Positions 35,047 through 44,198 of a stretch of DNA of 64,000 nucleotides are shown piece by piece (position 1 is the first letter of the stretch; each line of letters opens with the position of its first letter). Source of the DNA: Sphingomonas sp. GTDB lineage: Bacteria; Pseudomonadota; Alphaproteobacteria; Sphingomonadales; Sphingomonadaceae. The notes beneath the pieces are model-generated. The model saw only the letters and a list, made by a program, of their open reading frames with translations. It made no database searches and was not told where the DNA came from. A program made the position numbers and the translations under genes. The stretch spans positions 210,702-274,701 of the forward strand of contig NZ_JAGHZV010000003.1 of the NCBI RefSeq assembly GCF_017745215.1, written 5' to 3'.

Positions 35047-36507
35047 ATGGCGAAGGCAGGGTCCTTGCTGGCGGTACTGGGTCTTCTGGCCGGGACAGGC
35101 CTTGCCCAGCAGACGGGCACGCCGCCGACGCCCCAGACCGCGCCGATGGTGCCGGTGCAGCAGGCCGCCCCCGCGCCGCTGCCGGTGCTCACCTCCACCC
35201 AGGCGTTTCAGCTAGCGACGCTGCTGAGCGAAGGCCGTTTCTCGCACGGGCTGGTGCGCACGGCGCCCGCGGACGAACTCGCGGGGACCGACAATGACGC
35301 GCTGGTCCGCGCCGCGCTCGACTATGCGCATGCGGTGCATTCGGGCCGGCTCGACACGGGCGACTTCGACCCGAACTGGGGCCTGCGCCCCGCGCCTTAT
35401 GACCCCCTCCCCGCCTTCGCCGACGCGGTGAAGCGCAACGACCTGGCGCGCTGGATCGAGTCGCTCTGGCCGCGCTACGCGGGCTACGACGGGCTGCGGA
35501 AGGGCCTCGACACCTATCGTCGCATCGACGCCGCGGGCGGCTGGTCCGCACTCGCCGCCGGGCCCGACCTGACGATCGGCACCACCGGCGCGCGGGTGAT
35601 CGCGCTGCGCAAGCGGCTGGCGATCGAGGATGCCCAGGTCGCGACGACGAGCGACACCTACGACGCCGACCTCGCCGAGGCCGTGAAGCGCGCGCAGCGG
35701 CGCTATGGCCTCAACCCCACCGGCGCGGTCGCGGCGCAGACTCGCGCGGCGCTCAACGTGCCCGCCGCCGACCGCGTCCGCCAGATCATGGCTAACATGG
35801 AGCGCTGGCGCTGGCTTCCGGGTGACCTGCCCAAGAACCGCATCCAGGTGAACATCGCCGCGGCGGTGCTCACCGTGTTCGACGGCGATGCGCCGATCGC
35901 CTCGATGAAAGCCGTCACCGGCGCACCGGGCGGGCGCGAGACGCCGATGCTCCAGTCGAAGATCCATTCGATCGTGCTCAACCCACCTTGGAACGTGCCC
36001 CCGGGCATCGCCGCCAAGGAACTGTTCCCCAAGGGGCCGGCCTATCTGGCATCGCACGGCTTCAAGGTGATCGGCGAGGGCCCGAACAAGCGGCTGCAGC
36101 AGGTGCCGGGCAAGAGCGCGCTCGGCCGCTACAAGTTCGACTTCGCGAACCCCTACGCCGTCTACCTCCACGACACGCCGAGTCAGGCGACGTTCAACAG
36201 CTTCGACCGGCTCGCGAGCCATGGCTGCGTGCGGCTCGAGAAGCCCGCGCCGCTCGCGCGGCTGCTGCTCCGCAACGAAGCGGCCTGGCCGCCCGAGACA
36301 CTGCAGGCCGCGGTCGACAAGGGCGATACGGTGCGCGTGCCGCTCTCGCCCGAGAACCAGGTGGCGGTATTCCTGCTCTACTGGACCGCGTTCCAGGGCC
36401 AGGACGGCATCATGAACTTCCGCGGCGATCCCTATGGCTGGGACAAGACGCTGGCGGCGAAGATCGAGGCGCGGTCGGCGTCGAAGGCCGCAGCGGCCGG
36501 CAAGTAA
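35047..36507 (+). CDS. L,D-transpeptidase, YcbB/LdtD-like
   Basis: About 486 aa from ATG 35047 (frame open from GTG 34984, with another GTG at 35020). The ATG start gives a clean signal peptide (MAKAGSLLAVLGLLAGTGLAQ). The order is a scaffold domain, a peptidoglycan-binding domain (TGARVIALRKRL ... AVKRAQRRYGLNPTG) and a YkuD catalytic domain with HDTPSQATFNSFDRLASHGCVRL. The Cys in SHGCVRL is the nucleophile. It forms 3-3 cross-links or attaches proteins to peptidoglycan. It lies 25 bp after virB11, so read-through from the secretion operon is possible. Confidence 0.93.
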   Translation: MAKAGSLLAVLGLLAGTGLAQQTGTPPTPQTAPMVPVQQAAPAPLPVLTSTQAFQLATLLSEGRFSHGLVRTAPADELAGTDNDALVRAALDYAHAVHSGRLDTGDFDPNWGLRPAPYDPLPAFADAVKRNDLARWIESLWPRYAGYDGLRKGLDTYRRIDAAGGWSALAAGPDLTIGTTGARVIALRKRLAIEDAQVATTSDTYDADLAEAVKRAQRRYGLNPTGAVAAQTRAALNVPAADRVRQIMANMERWRWLPGDLPKNRIQVNIAAAVLTVFDGDAPIASMKAVTGAPGGRETPMLQSKIHSIVLNPPWNVPPGIAAKELFPKGPAYLASHGFKVIGEGPNKRLQQVPGKSALGRYKFDFANPYAVYLHDTPSQATFNSFDRLASHGCVRLEKPAPLARLLLRNEAAWPPETLQAAVDKGDTVRVPLSPENQVAVFLLYWTAFQGQDGIMNFRGDPYGWDKTLAAKIEARSASKAAAAGK

Positions 36508-36539
36508 CCCAGCCGGCGAATAACTCAGGGAGATTGACG

Positions 36540-36860
36540 ATGATGCGGATCAACCTTCGCCAGGTGGCGATCGCGGCGGCGCTGGGCAGCGCCGCGCTGC
36601 TCGCGGGCTGCGGCGGCCCCAAGGACGCGCCGGTCAACGAGGCGGCCAATGCCGGCGAGTTCGTCGAAACGTCGAACGCGATGGACATGAACCTGGTCGA
36701 GCCGGTGGCGACGCCGAGCGCGACTCCGACGGCGGCCACGACGGGCAACACCACCACGTCCGAGTTCAGTTCGGAATCGCAGACCTATGACGATGCGGCG
36801 GCGACCGGCATGACCTCGAAGCTGCCCGAGGACAATGGGACGCAGCCGGCGCAGCACTAA
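36540..36860 (+). CDS. Small lipoprotein, function unknown
   Basis: The 106-aa protein has a lipoprotein signal (MMRINLRQVAIAAALGSAALLAGC) with lipobox LLAGC, so Cys25 should be acylated. The mature part is a Thr/Ala/Asn-rich disordered segment with no recognisable domain. CAGGGAG precedes the start. It lies 32 bp after the L,D-transpeptidase gene. It might be a cell-wall-linked partner of that enzyme; VirB7 function is possible in principle but the length and content do not specifically support it. Confidence 0.75.
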   Translation: MMRINLRQVAIAAALGSAALLAGCGGPKDAPVNEAANAGEFVETSNAMDMNLVEPVATPSATPTAATTGNTTTSEFSSESQTYDDAAATGMTSKLPEDNGTQPAQH

Positions 36861-36882
36861 GTCGGATTCCCAGCGCTCGCGT

Positions 36883-36910
36883 CGTCGTCCCGGCTTTCAC
36901 GGGGATGACG
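36883..36910. repeat. REP-like palindrome (single, degenerate)
   Basis: CGTCGTCCCGG-CTTTCA-CGGGGATGACG, a diverged copy of the REP-like hairpin 22 bp after the lipoprotein stop. Confidence 0.7.
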
Positions 36911-37241
36911 GCTTCCGGAGGTCTGAAAGGCCTCGGACCATCCCTTCGTCTAGTCGGGATACCCGTTCGGGTATGGCACGACCCAACAAAAGGCGATCTT
37001 GCGCCTTTCACCTCCTTGTTTCAGCTTGAACAAAGGCTATCTGTACCGATAGGTATGGTGGAAGGGCGGGGCGTGACGGCGGCAAACGTCGGGCGGCGGG
37101 CACGACTTCGGTACTGATGCGGTCGTAATAATGCCTCGTTCCGCGGCGATTAGCGCGTCGTGGCCAGGGTTGGCGTCACTGTTGCGTACCCGGTGTGAGC
37201 CCCGAAGGGGGGTTGTTGCAGAAAGGGGTTCCGGTTCGTCG
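36911..37241. other. Gene-poor intergenic stretch
   Basis: About 330 bp with no credible coding sequence. It is less GC-rich around 36950-37060 and contains a short palindrome TACCGATAGGTA near 37043. It probably carries the promoter of the kinase gene at 37242; I could not assign one convincingly. Confidence 0.5.
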
Positions 37242-38309
37242 ATGGCCTTGGTTGCGGTCCTTTCCAATCCGTCTTCGGACGGAAACAAGACGCGACTGGA
37301 CCGCGTGCGGGCGTTCTGCGCCGCGCGCCCGGACATCCTCCACATCGAGAGCCGGTCGAACGACATCGCCGACGTGCTCACCAAGATCGCCTTCGCCAAG
37401 CCGCAGGTGCTCGTGCTCAACGGCGGCGACGGGACAGTGCAGGCGGCGCTCACCGAGCTCTATGGCGAAGGGGCGCCCGATCGCCCGCTGCCGCCGATCG
37501 CGGTGCTGCCCAACGGCAAGACCAACCTCATCGCCAAGGACCTCGGCGCCACCGGCGACCCGATCGAAGCGCTCGAGCGCATCGTCGCGATCGCGCAGCA
37601 GGGCGTGGAACCGCATGTCGTCGGGCGCCAGCTGATCAGTGTGGACACCGGCGACGAGCGTCGCCCCGCGTTGGGCATGTTCCTCGCCGCAGGCGCGCTG
37701 GCGGACGTGCTGCTCTATTGCCGGCACAAGCTCTACCCGCTCGGCATCCCGAACTGGCTCGCACATGCGATCACCGTGGTGGCGGGGATGATCTCGGCGG
37801 CGACCGACTGGTCGTCGCGCTTCCTGCCCCCGCGCGCTTCGGAGATGGCGATCGGCATCGGCCGCCGCGAGCGGCTCAAGGGCCGCTACCAGGTGCTGAT
37901 GGTCTCGACGCTGCGCGCGCTGGTGCTGACCGGCACCATCCCCGCCGAGCGCGAAGGCACGCTGCAGCTGCTCGCGATCGAGCGGCGCGGCTCGACCGTG
38001 CTGCGCGCGGTGATCGCGGGACTCACCGGCCGGCTGGGTCTCACGCCGGTGCCGGGCGTCCACCTCGTCAGCGGCGAGGATATCCGCTTCGAGGAAGGTC
38101 CGACCGACGTGATCATGGACGGCGAGCATTTCCGCGCCACCCAGGGCAAGCCGCTGATCCTGCGCCCGTCGCGCCAGGTGCGCTTCGTCAACCTCGGCCA
38201 TTCGCATGCGCAGGGCGCAGCGTTGCCGGGCGATGTCTCGCTGATGCCGCAGGGCGCCGGCGCGGGCTCGCAGGCGGCGAGCGCGCTGCTGATCCCCGAA
38301 CCGCGCTGA
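37242..38309 (+). CDS. Diacylglycerol-kinase-family lipid kinase
   Basis: The 355-aa protein has the DAGK catalytic fold: LSNPSSDGNKTRLD, VLVLNGGDGTVQAAL (the GGDGT nucleotide motif) and LPNGKTNLIAKDLGA, where GTxN is usual. The C-terminal half should carry the lipid-binding domain. It should phosphorylate diacylglycerol, a ceramide/sphingoid base or an unknown lipid. Sphingomonads make glycosphingolipids, so a sphingolipid substrate is conceivable. ATG 37242 is chosen because the conserved N-terminal strand starts there. Confidence 0.87.
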   Translation: MALVAVLSNPSSDGNKTRLDRVRAFCAARPDILHIESRSNDIADVLTKIAFAKPQVLVLNGGDGTVQAALTELYGEGAPDRPLPPIAVLPNGKTNLIAKDLGATGDPIEALERIVAIAQQGVEPHVVGRQLISVDTGDERRPALGMFLAAGALADVLLYCRHKLYPLGIPNWLAHAITVVAGMISAATDWSSRFLPPRASEMAIGIGRRERLKGRYQVLMVSTLRALVLTGTIPAEREGTLQLLAIERRGSTVLRAVIAGLTGRLGLTPVPGVHLVSGEDIRFEEGPTDVIMDGEHFRATQGKPLILRPSRQVRFVNLGHSHAQGAALPGDVSLMPQGAGAGSQAASALLIPEPR

Positions 38310-38322
38310 CCTTTCCTTCCTT

Positions 38323-38404
38323 CGTCATCCCGGCGAAAGCCGGGACGCAGGGCAGCACACGGCTTCGCTCGTGACCCTGGCTCCCGGCCTTCGCCGAGAT
38401 GACG
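38323..38404. repeat. REP-like double hairpin
   Basis: Two opposed copies of the REP-like palindrome between two same-strand genes. The right copy is slightly diverged (CCGGCCTTCGCCGAGATGACG). Confidence 0.85.
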
Positions 38405-38428
38405 GTTGAGGTTCAATCAAACCCCATC

Positions 38429-39319
38429 ATGCTCTACGGCCGAACGATGCGCGATCCTGCCGCTCTTTCTGATCTCGTCCGCGGCGAGCTGGCCGCGCCG
38501 GTCGACCCGCGCGCGGCGGCGATGGCGGCGGCGATCGCGGCGACGGTGGGCGATGCGGCGCGCGCAGTGCTCTTCTACGGATCGTGCTTGCGCGAGAGCC
38601 AGCTCGACGGGCTGATGCTCGATTTCTACCTGATCGTCTCGGACTATCGCGCCGCTTATGGCGGTGGCTGGCTGGCGTTCGCGAACCGCGTGCTGCCGCC
38701 GAACGTCTTTCCCTTCGTCCACGACGGGCTCAGCGCGAAATACGCCGTGCTGAGCGAAGCCGACTTCCGTGAGCGCTGCGGGATCGGCGCGGGCGACGTG
38801 TCGGTCTGGGCGCGCTTCGCCCAGCCGAGCCGGATTGCCTGGGCGGTGGACGAGGCGGCGCGCGAGAGCATGGTCGCGAGCGTGAGCGGCGCGGCGCCGA
38901 CGTTGCTTGCCTGGGCGATGCCGATGGCTGCGGGCGAAGATGCACTGGGCGTGTGGCGGCGCGGGTTCGAGCTTACCTATTCGTGCGAGCTGCGCGCGGA
39001 GCGCGGCGACCGCGCGGCGAAGATCGTCGCGCAGGACCCCGAACGCTACCGCGCCTTCGCCAAGGTGGCAGTGCTCCCCGCCCTGCCCGTCGATGCCGCG
39101 GCAGGCTGGGATCGCTTCCGCCGCCGCGGCAAGCGGCTGAGCGTGCTGCGGCTCACCAAGGCACTGACCACCTTCTCGGGCGGCGTCGACTACCTCGCGT
39201 GGAAGATCAACCGCCACGCTGGCACCAAGATCGAAGTAAAGCCCTGGCAGCGCCGCTGGCCGCTGGTCGGCGCGCTGGTGCTGCTGCCCCGCCTGCTCCG
39301 CCAGGGGGCGGTGCGTTGA
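38429..39319 (+). CDS. Nucleotidyltransferase-fold protein, Tam41-like (candidate CDP-diacylglycerol synthase)
   Basis: About 296 aa. VLFYGSCLRES followed by LDGLMLDFYLIVSDYRAAY gives the GS...D-x-(Y/I) pattern of nucleotidyltransferases. The following WLAFANRVLPPNVFPF and KYAVLSEADF resemble mitochondrial Tam41 (YGSG, DFI, then H/N-rich and KYGV motifs), an enzyme making CDP-diacylglycerol from phosphatidate. A lipid-kinase gene lies just upstream, so a kinase-then-cytidylyltransferase pair is plausible. Start is uncertain: 38429 or 38447; the ATG at 38399 lies in the repeat. Confidence 0.7.
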   Translation: MLYGRTMRDPAALSDLVRGELAAPVDPRAAAMAAAIAATVGDAARAVLFYGSCLRESQLDGLMLDFYLIVSDYRAAYGGGWLAFANRVLPPNVFPFVHDGLSAKYAVLSEADFRERCGIGAGDVSVWARFAQPSRIAWAVDEAARESMVASVSGAAPTLLAWAMPMAAGEDALGVWRRGFELTYSCELRAERGDRAAKIVAQDPERYRAFAKVAVLPALPVDAAAGWDRFRRRGKRLSVLRLTKALTTFSGGVDYLAWKINRHAGTKIEVKPWQRRWPLVGALVLLPRLLRQGAVR

Positions 39320-39329
39320 GCTTGCCCGC

Positions 39330-40829
39330 GTGAACCAGGTAACCCGAAGCGACGTCGCGCGCGGGGCAGGCCTTGCCGGGCTGGCGCGGATCAGCGTGGC
39401 GATCGAGGCGCTCGCGCAGCCCTGGTACATCTGGCTGTTCGGGCTGGGCGGATACGGCGTCTACGTCGTGCTGTGGGGCGGGGTGAATTTCCTCTCCAAC
39501 CTGCTCGACCTGTCGATGACCAGCGCGCTCCAGCGCGTCGTGCCCCAGCAGGGCGACGACACAAGAGCGCATGGCGCGGTCAAGTTCGCGCTCGCGCTCT
39601 CGCTGGGGATGACCGCGCTCGCGGCGCTGGCGATCACGCTCTTCGCCGGACCGATCGCTTCGACGATCTCGGCCGCGCCCGAAGATGCAGCGCAGCTGCC
39701 GCTGGCGATTGCGATCTTCGCCTGGGCGCTGCCGCTGTGGACCTTCGTCGAAGTCGCGACGTCCGCGGCGCGGGCGAGGCGCGCCTTCGGGCCCGAGATT
39801 CGCCTCCGGCTGTTCTGGGAGCAGATCGTCCGGATCGTCTTCGCCGGGCTCACCTTCGCGATCGGGCTCCATCACATCGGCCTTGTCGTTGCGCACCTCG
39901 CCAGCCTCGCGCTGACCGCCGCGCTCTCGCTCCGATTGCTCGGGCGCTACTACGATCTCGGCCTGCTCTGGCGAGCGCCGATCGACCGCGCGCTCGCCCG
40001 CAACGTCGCCGTCACCGGCCTCGCCCTCCTCCCCTCGGCGCTATCGACCCGCGCGCTGATCGACGCGCCGCCGGTGGTGCTCAACCTCGCCATCCCCGGC
40101 GGCGCCGGCGCCGCAGCGGCGGGGCTGTTCGAAGTCGGGCGCAAGCTCTCGACCGTCCCCTATATCGTCCGCCAGGCCTTCCAGTACGTCCTCGCGCCGC
40201 TCTCCTCGGCGCAGGCGCGCGTCGACCGGCAGGCAATCGCGGCGCTCTATCATTTCGCCAGCCGCGTCTCGACTGTGCTGGTGGTGCCGCTCGCGGGCTT
40301 CATGGTCTTCGCCGGGCGCGACCTGCTGAGCGTCTACCGGCGCGAGGCGCTGCCCGCGCTTGCGATCCTGACGATCCTCTCCGCCGCGCGCGCGTTCGAG
40401 GCAATCGTCGGTCCGGCGAGCGCGATCGTCGAGATGATCGGGCACCGCGGGCTGCCCCTGCTCAACAGCCTGATCTCGGTGGCGCTGTGGATCGTGCTCG
40501 CGGCGCTGCTCGTGCCGTCAATGGGCGCGCTGGGGATGGCGATCGCCGTCGCGGCGGGGGTCGTCGCGCCCGCCTGGGTGGCGACGATCGAGCTTTGGAT
40601 CAGCGACGGCGCCTCGCCGTTCGATTCGCGGCTGGTGGTCGGGCTCGGCATCGCGCTGATCGGCGTCGCCGCGATGGGGCTCGCGGTGCAGGCGCTCGGC
40701 GGGCCGCTGCGCTTCGTAGTGCTGGTCGCGATCTGGTGGGGCACGAGCTGGCTGGCGATGCGCAACGGCCTCACTCGCGCCGACCGCGAAGGCCTCGGCG
40801 GATTCGCGCGGCGGCTCAAGCTGATCTGA
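39330..40829 (+). CDS. Wzx/MATE-type lipopolysaccharide flippase
   Basis: The 499-aa polytopic membrane protein has about 12-14 TM helices (e.g. TSALQRVVPQQGDD loop, ALSLGMTALAALAITLFAGPIA, LPSALSTRALIDAPPVVLNLA). The layout is that of the polysaccharide_synt/MVF superfamily that flips lipid-linked sugars or lipids. The GTG start is 10 bp after the Tam41-like gene, and the two are probably cotranscribed. Substrate not predictable. Confidence 0.82.
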   Translation: MNQVTRSDVARGAGLAGLARISVAIEALAQPWYIWLFGLGGYGVYVVLWGGVNFLSNLLDLSMTSALQRVVPQQGDDTRAHGAVKFALALSLGMTALAALAITLFAGPIASTISAAPEDAAQLPLAIAIFAWALPLWTFVEVATSAARARRAFGPEIRLRLFWEQIVRIVFAGLTFAIGLHHIGLVVAHLASLALTAALSLRLLGRYYDLGLLWRAPIDRALARNVAVTGLALLPSALSTRALIDAPPVVLNLAIPGGAGAAAAGLFEVGRKLSTVPYIVRQAFQYVLAPLSSAQARVDRQAIAALYHFASRVSTVLVVPLAGFMVFAGRDLLSVYRREALPALAILTILSAARAFEAIVGPASAIVEMIGHRGLPLLNSLISVALWIVLAALLVPSMGALGMAIAVAAGVVAPAWVATIELWISDGASPFDSRLVVGLGIALIGVAAMGLAVQALGGPLRFVVLVAIWWGTSWLAMRNGLTRADREGLGGFARRLKLI

Positions 40830-40865
40830 GTTTGCTTCCGCCGGCCAAAGGCTTATCGGTTGGCG

Positions 40866-42281
40866 ATGGAGTCCAATCCCGTCCTGGCCTTCGGCGCGTG
40901 GCTGGCCGACACGCCCGATCAATGGCCCGACGCGGCACGCGCGGCCGCGCACAATGCCTTCGTCGACGTGATCTCGGTGATCGTCCCCGGTACGCTCGAC
41001 CCCGCCACGCGCAACGTCTTCGCCGCAGTGAAGGCCTGGGGCGACGGGCCGGCGACCGTCTTCGGGCTGGACACCAGGATGGCGGCGCCCTGGGCGGCGC
41101 TGGTCAACGGCACCGCGGCGCACGCGCTCGACTTCGACGACAATTTCGACCCCGCCAAGGCGCATGCCACCGCAGTGCTTGTCCCCGCGATCCTCGCGCT
41201 TGCCGAGCAGCAGGGCGCGAGCGGCGCGGCGTGCATCGATGCGTACATCGCCGGGCTCCAGATCCTCGGCCGCGCCGGCCAGGGCGTGAACCCCGCGCAC
41301 CGCAACCGCGGCTGGCACGCCACCGCGACGATGGGCGCGATCGGCGCGGCGGCAGCTTGTGCGCGATTGCTGCGGCTCGACGCGCAGCAATCGGCCTATG
41401 CGCTGTCGATCTCGACGAGCATGGCGAGCGGCTTCATGTCGCAGTTCGGTACCATGACCAAGCCGCTCCATGCGGGCCTCGCCGCCAAGGCCGGCGTGAT
41501 GGCCGCCAGCCTCGCGCAGGCAGGCGTGACTGCGGGCGTCGGCACCTTCGACGGGCGAACCGGCTTGAACCGGCTGATGGTCGGCCCCGACTATGAAGCG
41601 CTGCGCGACGCGATCATCGATCCCGAGCATGGCCAGACCATGCGCTTCGAGACAAGCCATGTCGGCGACCCGCTGCTGATCCTGTCGAGCGGGCTCAAGG
41701 TGAAGCGCTTCCCCAATTGCGCGAGCGCACACCGCGCGATGGACGCGCTGCTCACCCTGATCGCCGAGCACGGCTTTGGTGTGGATGATGTCGTGGATAT
41801 CCAGGTCCGCGCGCCGGTCACGCACCTCAACAACCTGATGTACACCGATCCGCAGGACGCGGCGCAGGCCAAGTTCTCGATCGAATATGCGCTCGCGGTG
41901 ATCCTGCGCACGGGCAATTGCGGGCTCGCCGATTTCGAGAACCGCGGCTGGGAAGACCCCGCGATCCGCGCGCTCTACCCCCTCATCCACCGCGTGCCCG
42001 TGGACAAGTCCGAAGGCGAGTTCCCGACCGAGGTCGAAGTGCTGCTGGACGACGGCCGCAAAATAATGACCGCGGTCAGCATGCCCGCCGGCAGCCTCGC
42101 CGCCCCCTTCACGCCCGCGCAGATGTGGGGCAAATATGACGCCTGCGTGACGAGCATGGTGTCGACGGCGCAAGCGGCAGAGCTCCGCCAGGCGCTGAAG
42201 GCACTGCCCGGGCTCGCCAGTGTTTCCACCCTCACGGCCGCGCTGCGGGGACCCTTCGCCCAACAACAGGATCGCCAATGA
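40866..42281 (+). CDS. MmgE/PrpD family protein
   Basis: The 471-aa protein shows family motifs: GTAAHALDFDDNF, GLQILGRAGQGVNPAH, RGWHATATMGAIGAAAA, GTMTKPLHAGLAAKAGVMAA and KRFPNCASAHRAMDALL. Known members are 2-methylcitrate dehydratase, cis-aconitate decarboxylase and immune-responsive gene 1. The His and Lys positions of the active site appear kept, but the substrate is open. Its place among lipid and NTP-transferase genes is unusual. ATG 40866 is preferred over TTG 40860. It overlaps the next gene by 4 bp. Confidence 0.9.
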   Translation: MESNPVLAFGAWLADTPDQWPDAARAAAHNAFVDVISVIVPGTLDPATRNVFAAVKAWGDGPATVFGLDTRMAAPWAALVNGTAAHALDFDDNFDPAKAHATAVLVPAILALAEQQGASGAACIDAYIAGLQILGRAGQGVNPAHRNRGWHATATMGAIGAAAACARLLRLDAQQSAYALSISTSMASGFMSQFGTMTKPLHAGLAAKAGVMAASLAQAGVTAGVGTFDGRTGLNRLMVGPDYEALRDAIIDPEHGQTMRFETSHVGDPLLILSSGLKVKRFPNCASAHRAMDALLTLIAEHGFGVDDVVDIQVRAPVTHLNNLMYTDPQDAAQAKFSIEYALAVILRTGNCGLADFENRGWEDPAIRALYPLIHRVPVDKSEGEFPTEVEVLLDDGRKIMTAVSMPAGSLAAPFTPAQMWGKYDACVTSMVSTAQAAELRQALKALPGLASVSTLTAALRGPFAQQQDRQ

Positions 42282-43783
42282 CCGACAAGCGCTACACTGC
42301 CCTCGTCCTCGCCGCGAGCCGCGGCAACCAGGATCCGCTCGCCCAGGCCGGCGGGGTGAGCCACAAATGCTTCATCGACATCGCCGGCGAGCCGATGCTG
42401 CGCCGCGTGGTGAAGGCAGTGGCCGACAGCGGCCGAGTGAAGCGGATCATCGTCCAGATCGAGCCCGAGAGCACCGAGGAAGCCAAGGCGATCCTCGCGC
42501 CGCTGGGGCTCGAGGCGATCACCGTCTACACGCCCTCAGGCAGCAGCATCGGCACGAGCGTGGGCGCGGTAGCGGAAACCTTCCCCGACGCGCTGCCTTT
42601 GGTGATCACCACGGGCGACAATGCGCTGCATACGGCTGAGATGTTCAAATATTTCTGCGACCACCTCGACGACCTCAAGGTCGACGCCGGGCTGGGGCTC
42701 ACGCCGGCGCGCTACGTGCTCGAGAAATATCCCGAGGGGAACCGCGCCTTCCACCGCTTCGCCGATGGGCAGTTCTCGAGCTGCAACCTCTATGCGCTGC
42801 TCACCCCGCACGGGTTCGAGGCGGCGAAGGTGTTCAATTCAGGCGGGCAGTTCGGCAAGAAGCCCAAGCGGCTGATCGGCGCCTTCGGGCTGGTCGCCTT
42901 CCTCGTCTACAAGAGCCGGCTGACCAAGCTGAACACCTTCCTGCGCTTCCTCTCGGGCGTGCTCAAGGTGAAGACCGCGCCGGTGGTGATGCCCTTCGCG
43001 GAAGGGCCGATCGACGTCGATCGGATGGTCGACTGGGAGCTGGCGAACCGGATCGTCGCCGAGCGCGAGGGGACCGAAGTGAAGAAGCCCGGACCGGCGT
43101 CGGCGCCCGTCGCCGCGGTGGCCGCTGCACCTAAGCCTAAGCCCAAACCCAAGGCGGCGAAGAAGCCGATCGAGCCCAAGGCCGAACCCGAAGTGGTCGC
43201 TGCCAAGGCGGCCGAGCCGAAGAAAGTCGCAGCCCCGAAGGCTGAGGCAGCCGCCCCTAAGCCGGCCAAGCCCGCGCCGGCCGCCAAGAAAGCCGCTGCG
43301 CCAAAGGCGGAAGTCGTCGCACCGGCCCCCGAGCCCGCGCCTGCCAGGCCCGCGAAGAAGACTGCCAAGCTCGCTCCGCCCTCGGCCCCGGTGAAGACGC
43401 CGGTGAAGAAGATCGCGGCGCCCAAGGCGGTGAAGCCCGAGCCCGCCGCGCCGGTAGCCGAGGCCTCGGCACCCAAGCCCGCGCGCAAGCCGGCAGCGAA
43501 GAAGGCCGCGCCGGTGGAGGCGGCGGCCGAAGCCCCCGCGCCAAAGCCGGCGCGCAAGCCCGCCGCGAAGAAGGCGGATGCTCCGGTCGAGACGGTCGCC
43601 GAAGCGCCTGCCGCCAAGCCCGCGCCTGCGCGCAAGGCTCCGGCGAAGAAGCCTGCGGGCGAAACCCCCGCCCCCACCGCCAAGCCGGCCCGCGCCAAGG
43701 CACCGGCGAAGGCCGTGGCGGACGCTCCCGCTCCGGCGCCTGCAAAGAAGCCCCGGTCGAAGCCCAAGGCGGATCAAGCCTAA
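42278..43783 (+). CDS. NTP transferase fused to Ala/Pro/Lys-rich histone-H1-like tail
   Basis: The 501-aa protein has two parts. Residues ~1-265 are a MobA-like/GlmU-type nucleotidyltransferase (ALVLAASRGNQDPLA, VSHKCFIDIAGEPMLRRVV, LPLVITTGDNALHTAEMF with the catalytic Asp). Residues ~270-501 are low-complexity with many KPARKPAAKKA and APAPAKK units, like bacterial histone-H1/AlgP proteins. The tail should be disordered and strongly basic, perhaps binding nucleic acid or acidic polymers. It is last in a packed cluster with the MmgE/PrpD and flippase genes. It probably makes an NDP-activated headgroup or sugar. Confidence 0.85.
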   Translation: MTDKRYTALVLAASRGNQDPLAQAGGVSHKCFIDIAGEPMLRRVVKAVADSGRVKRIIVQIEPESTEEAKAILAPLGLEAITVYTPSGSSIGTSVGAVAETFPDALPLVITTGDNALHTAEMFKYFCDHLDDLKVDAGLGLTPARYVLEKYPEGNRAFHRFADGQFSSCNLYALLTPHGFEAAKVFNSGGQFGKKPKRLIGAFGLVAFLVYKSRLTKLNTFLRFLSGVLKVKTAPVVMPFAEGPIDVDRMVDWELANRIVAEREGTEVKKPGPASAPVAAVAAAPKPKPKPKAAKKPIEPKAEPEVVAAKAAEPKKVAAPKAEAAAPKPAKPAPAAKKAAAPKAEVVAPAPEPAPARPAKKTAKLAPPSAPVKTPVKKIAAPKAVKPEPAAPVAEASAPKPARKPAAKKAAPVEAAAEAPAPKPARKPAAKKADAPVETVAEAPAAKPAPARKAPAKKPAGETPAPTAKPARAKAPAKAVADAPAPAPAKKPRSKPKADQA

Positions 43784-43790
43784 ATTCAGT

Positions 43791-43873
43791 CGTCATCCCG
43801 GCGAAAGCCGGGACCCAGGGCAGCAAAGCGATGTACTCCGTTACCCTGGGTCCCGGCTTTCGCCGGGATGACG
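43791..43873. repeat. REP-like double hairpin
   Basis: Two perfect opposed copies with CCCAGGG/CCCTGGG inner arms, immediately after the NTP transferase gene and before the opposing MarR locus. Confidence 0.9.
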
Positions 43874-44037
43874 ACTGTGTTGTAGGTTGACACGGTTGAC
43901 ACCAGTCATCGCAAAAAGCCTCGGCCGCCGCGATCGACCAAAGCGTCGCCCGGCACGCGTCACGATGAGAAAGAGCGCGGCCAACGCTCGCAGCTCAATT
44001 CCCACATTGCAAATCCGGGCATGGTCGACGGCGCGCC

Positions 44038-44196
44038 TCAGGCCACGGCCTTCACCGGCGCGCCGCCCCTCCGGCGGAAATTGCAGGGAGTCCGCCCGAA
44101 ATATGCTTCGGCCTCACCGGCGCCGACCAGATGGGCCACGGCGATCTCGGCCAAGATGCGCTGACTCCGGAGGCCCGCCGCGAAGACCCTGCGCAT
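44038..44196 (-). CDS. Small hypothetical protein downstream of marR
   Basis: A 52-aa open frame (MRRVFAAGLRSQRILAEIAVAHLVGAGEA...) beginning 2 bp after the MarR stop. Codon choice is fairly normal for the window and the sequence is basic. No family recognised. The remaining gap to the REP element (43874-44037) shows no gene. Confidence 0.35.
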   Translation of the reverse strand: MRRVFAAGLRSQRILAEIAVAHLVGAGEAEAYFGRTPCNFRRRGGAPVKAVA

Positions 44197-44198
44197 CG

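Noticed and set aside
36540..36860. The small lipoprotein as VirB7
   Set aside because: It is outside the virB operon, after an L,D-transpeptidase gene, and shows no VirB7-specific feature beyond a lipobox.
43090..43780. The Ala/Pro/Lys repeats as a separate histone-like gene
   Set aside because: They are in frame with the nucleotidyltransferase with no stop or ribosome site between; an independent start was not seen.
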